Shown: one piece after another, positions 62,144-64,000 of the stretch
Position numbering within the stretch: the stretch's first letter is position 1
Layout of the letters: each line of letters starts with the position of its first letter
Source of the DNA: Nostoc sp. CMAA1605
GTDB taxonomy: Bacteria; Cyanobacteriota; Cyanobacteriia; Cyanobacteriales; Nostocaceae
Assembly (NCBI RefSeq): GCF_021596505.1
Contig: NZ_PJIZ01000022.1
Coordinates: forward strand, 24,510 to 88,509
Length of the DNA stretch: 64,000 bases
Reading direction: 5' to 3'
The notes under the pieces: model-generated
The model's input: the letters and a program-made list of their open reading frames with translations, nothing else
Database searches by the model: none
Told to the model about the DNA's origin: nothing
Made by a program: the position numbers and the translations under genes

Positions 62144-62734
62144 ATGAAAATTATTATTAATGTAGCATTATTTATTATCTGCGTCATTTGCACCGCACTG
62201 CTGATAATCAGCATCTATCCAGGCGTACTGGATAGTCTAATTTTTATCGTTACCTTAGTATCAATTCTTAGCATTCCTGGGTTTTTCATCGTCGGAATCA
62301 TGTTTTTAGTAGTGGTAGGACGAAGGATAAATTTGAGAGATATACAAGTTCCTTGGCGGAGGATAGGGGCGATCGCTACTATAATTCTAGTCTCTTATAT
62401 CCTACTCAAATTCTATATTCCGCGTCGTTTAGCTTTTATGATATCGCGATCAGCATTTGAACAAACCAGAGTGCGAATTCCCTTCTCTGTTAATAGGAAA
62501 ACGACGCTAGATAGACGACTAGGTTTATATACAGTAGATGAATTAGCCATTGATTCCCGTGGAGGCGTATATTTCCGTGTCTACTCAGGTGGTAGTGGTT
62601 TTAGTCCCGATACCACATCCTATGGTTTTGTTTATCAACCTAATCGAGAAGGAAGTCCTTTTGGGATGGCGAATTATCAAGTCTTTTCCTTAGATGAAAA
62701 CTGGTATTGGTTTCGAGTATCTGACGATTGGTAA
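62144..62734 (+). CDS. Hypothetical membrane protein, 196 residues
   Basis: Two or three transmembrane helices occupy the first half (VALFIICVICTALLIISIYP, VTLVSILSIPGFFIVGIMFL, IGAIATIILVSYILLKF). The second half is a soluble beta-rich domain with RLGLYTVDELAIDSRGGVYF, SGFSPDTTSYGFVYQP and terminal ENWYWFRVSDDW. I do not recognise the family. The start at 62144 leaves 35 bases to the divergent phosphatase. The next gene begins 46 bases after the stop, suggesting an operon. Confidence 0.6.
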   Translation: MKIIINVALFIICVICTALLIISIYPGVLDSLIFIVTLVSILSIPGFFIVGIMFLVVVGRRINLRDIQVPWRRIGAIATIILVSYILLKFYIPRRLAFMISRSAFEQTRVRIPFSVNRKTTLDRRLGLYTVDELAIDSRGGVYFRVYSGGSGFSPDTTSYGFVYQPNREGSPFGMANYQVFSLDENWYWFRVSDDW

Positions 62735-62780
62735 TGAGGAGGTTATAACTATTAACGATGAATTTATTTTGAATAGTCTT

Positions 62781-63449
62781 ATGCAATTACTCAAGAACGT
62801 CCTCAAAAGCTTAATTTTACTAACTTTTATTACCTTTATCCAACTACCTACAGCCTCGGCTGATGTTTTATCCCCTGGAACATCTCGCGTAGATTACTGT
62901 TTTCAAGTAGCAAATCTTAACAAATATTCTAATTACTTATTAATTGCTAATATACAATCAGCCAATCCCGGTTTAGGCACATACAATGTAATTCTCAAAC
63001 CAGGGCAGTGTGAAAGATTAAATGGATACAGACAATACAGTAATATCTATGCCATCAGAAAATCTCAGGTTAAATCTCAAGATATTATCATCAATGGAAA
63101 TAGAGAATCACTCAAAGACTTTAACAGCAGAAAATCTCAATTAATTCCTGCCAAAAATACTATTAATCCTGTAGAAAGATTACCTGATAGATATGGCATT
63201 AAACAAGTAACAGAAGTCCTAAAAATTACAGCTATTGCCCCTAAATCTCTGGATTTAAAATATCAGGAAATTATCTACACCTATCAACAAGGTAATTCCG
63301 AAAGAAAACCTTATCAATCACAAGATAATCGACCTTCACCTTCTCTCAAGCATAAATTTAATTTATTTAACTTGATAATTCCGAGCATATCTATCTTTGG
63401 GATTATGCTAGTTTATCGCCGCACTAAAATTTTTAGAAATCAAAATTAA
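62781..63449 (+). CDS. Hypothetical exported protein with C-terminal membrane helix
   Basis: The product is 222 residues from the ATG at 62781, which begins a clear signal peptide (LKSLILLTFITFIQLPTASA). The earlier in-frame ATG at 62694 overlaps the previous gene and is rejected. The mature protein has DYCFQVANLNKYSNYLLIAN, a Lys/Arg-rich middle, and a C-terminal membrane helix (LIIPSISIFGIMLVYRRTK), so it is likely anchored at the end. No family is recognised, though the N-terminal beta segment and the closing single helix resemble small cyanobacterial cell-envelope proteins. Confidence 0.6.
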   Translation: MQLLKNVLKSLILLTFITFIQLPTASADVLSPGTSRVDYCFQVANLNKYSNYLLIANIQSANPGLGTYNVILKPGQCERLNGYRQYSNIYAIRKSQVKSQDIIINGNRESLKDFNSRKSQLIPAKNTINPVERLPDRYGIKQVTEVLKITAIAPKSLDLKYQEIIYTYQQGNSERKPYQSQDNRPSPSLKHKFNLFNLIIPSISIFGIMLVYRRTKIFRNQN

Positions 63450-63456
63450 TTTACAG

Positions 63457-64000
63457 ATGATGTCAATATTTGCGGCTGTTGCTCTAGTATTAACTAGTGC
63501 CATATTATCAGTAGCGTTTCCTCTAGCTACTTATACTTGTACTCTAGCAGCCTTTGGGCTGACTCATGTGTTAACGGAACTACATTATGTTGATAATCGC
63601 TTTCGTCAACGTCTCGGAAATAATCTATGTTGGCGGATGAGTCAGTTATTAATTCTCATCATTGGTTTGCGAAGTTTACAAGTATTGAGTTTAATACCCA
63701 CCTGGTTAAGCATCACTTTAGAATTAAGTTGTGTAGTAGCACTAGTTATTCTTGTCATTCCAATATTAGCCAAAAAAGACTGGCGGCTCGGAATTTTCGG
63801 AACTATATTATGCTTACTTTTGTCATTTGGGATATTTGCTTCAGCCACTCTGACATTATTAGTTCTTGCAATTCTACACAACATTACCCCCGTCGGATTT
63901 ATTGCCGAAAGATGGCGAGGTAAGAAAAGGAATTATGCTTTCTTAATTTGTGTCGTGGTATTTCTTGTAATTCCTTTGCTAATTATTTCTGGACTTCCCA
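63457..64000 (+). CDS. Polytopic membrane protein of unknown family, 3' end outside the window
   Basis: An open frame from ATG at 63457 (or the next ATG at 63460) runs to the right edge without a stop for 181 codons. It has at least five hydrophobic segments (for example IFAAVALVLTSAILSVAF, LLILIIGLRSLQVLSLI, VVALVILVIPILA and FLICVVVFLVIPLLII). Conserved-looking polar spots inside the membrane region are FGLTHVLTELHYVDNRF and LAILHNITPVGFIAERW, with histidines that could bind metal or haem. It follows the preceding gene by only seven bases, so the three form an operon. I cannot name the family. Confidence 0.6.
   Translation, partial: MMSIFAAVALVLTSAILSVAFPLATYTCTLAAFGLTHVLTELHYVDNRFRQRLGNNLCWRMSQLLILIIGLRSLQVLSLIPTWLSITLELSCVVALVILVIPILAKKDWRLGIFGTILCLLLSFGIFASATLTLLVLAILHNITPVGFIAERWRGKKRNYAFLICVVVFLVIPLLIISGLP

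Overview
The window is chromosomal DNA from a filamentous heterocyst-forming cyanobacterium of the Nostoc/Anabaena group. The evidence is the abundance of the HIP1 octamer GCGATCGC, long arrays of heptanucleotide tandem repeats in almost every intergenic gap, and cyanobacterial marker genes: cyAbrB2, a Tab2 homologue, a helical carotenoid protein, XisH/XisI, BioU and squalene-hopene cyclase. A LacI-type regulator divergent from a Rbs-type sugar ABC operon resembles frtRABC, the fructose transporter locus known from Anabaena variabilis, which points to a sugar-using strain.

Layout. 0-9.5 kb: the end of an alpha-2-macroglobulin-like gene, a WD40 protein, Lin0512 and NTF2-like proteins, a 39-residue membrane protein missing from ordinary ORF lists, an AbrB-family membrane protein, a DUF1838 protein, rplI and dnaB. 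9.5-16.2 kb: xisI, xisH split by an IS4-family element with intact ends, a Ser/Thr kinase, a membrane GTPase and a DUF937 protein. 16.4-23.5 kb: frtR-like repressor, twin palindromic operators, frtABC-like transporter and a frameshifted SLH/OprB porin. 23.5-33.4 kb: a ClC protein, cyAbrB2, an Rrf2 regulator, cobD, pyrR, a hybrid kinase and moaE. 33.9-43.9 kb: a secreted two-repeat protein, a sigma factor with a HEAT-repeat partner, a remnant of a calcium-binding-repeat protein, a ClC-CBS-Usp fusion, a TldE/PmbA protein, a Tab2 protein and small hypotheticals. 43.9-47.5 kb: a cheR-cheB-hybrid kinase operon. 47.6-56.6 kb: a candidate small RNA, a zinc metalloprotease, hpnB and shc for hopanoids, a helical carotenoid protein and a BioU-like enzyme. 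56.9-61.1 kb: an MBOAT/SGNH/esterase cassette enclosed by two inverted copies of one short repeat. 61.1-64 kb: a PPP-family phosphatase and three unrecognised membrane or secreted proteins, the last running off the edge.

Most genes are housekeeping or single regulatory units. The accessory signals are the disrupted xisH, the repeat-bounded acyltransferase/esterase cassette, a mobile hairpin family with TAAGTAGAACG ends, heptamer repeats that have expanded inside reading frames, and an orphan hairpin-plus-T-tract that looks like a small RNA with an anti-Shine-Dalgarno core. Two genes, the porin and the SGNH protein, carry single-base frameshifts at homopolymers. These may be real, or they may be assembly errors. 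I see no CRISPR array, prophage, tRNA or rRNA. No single locus can be declared a new system from sequence alone.
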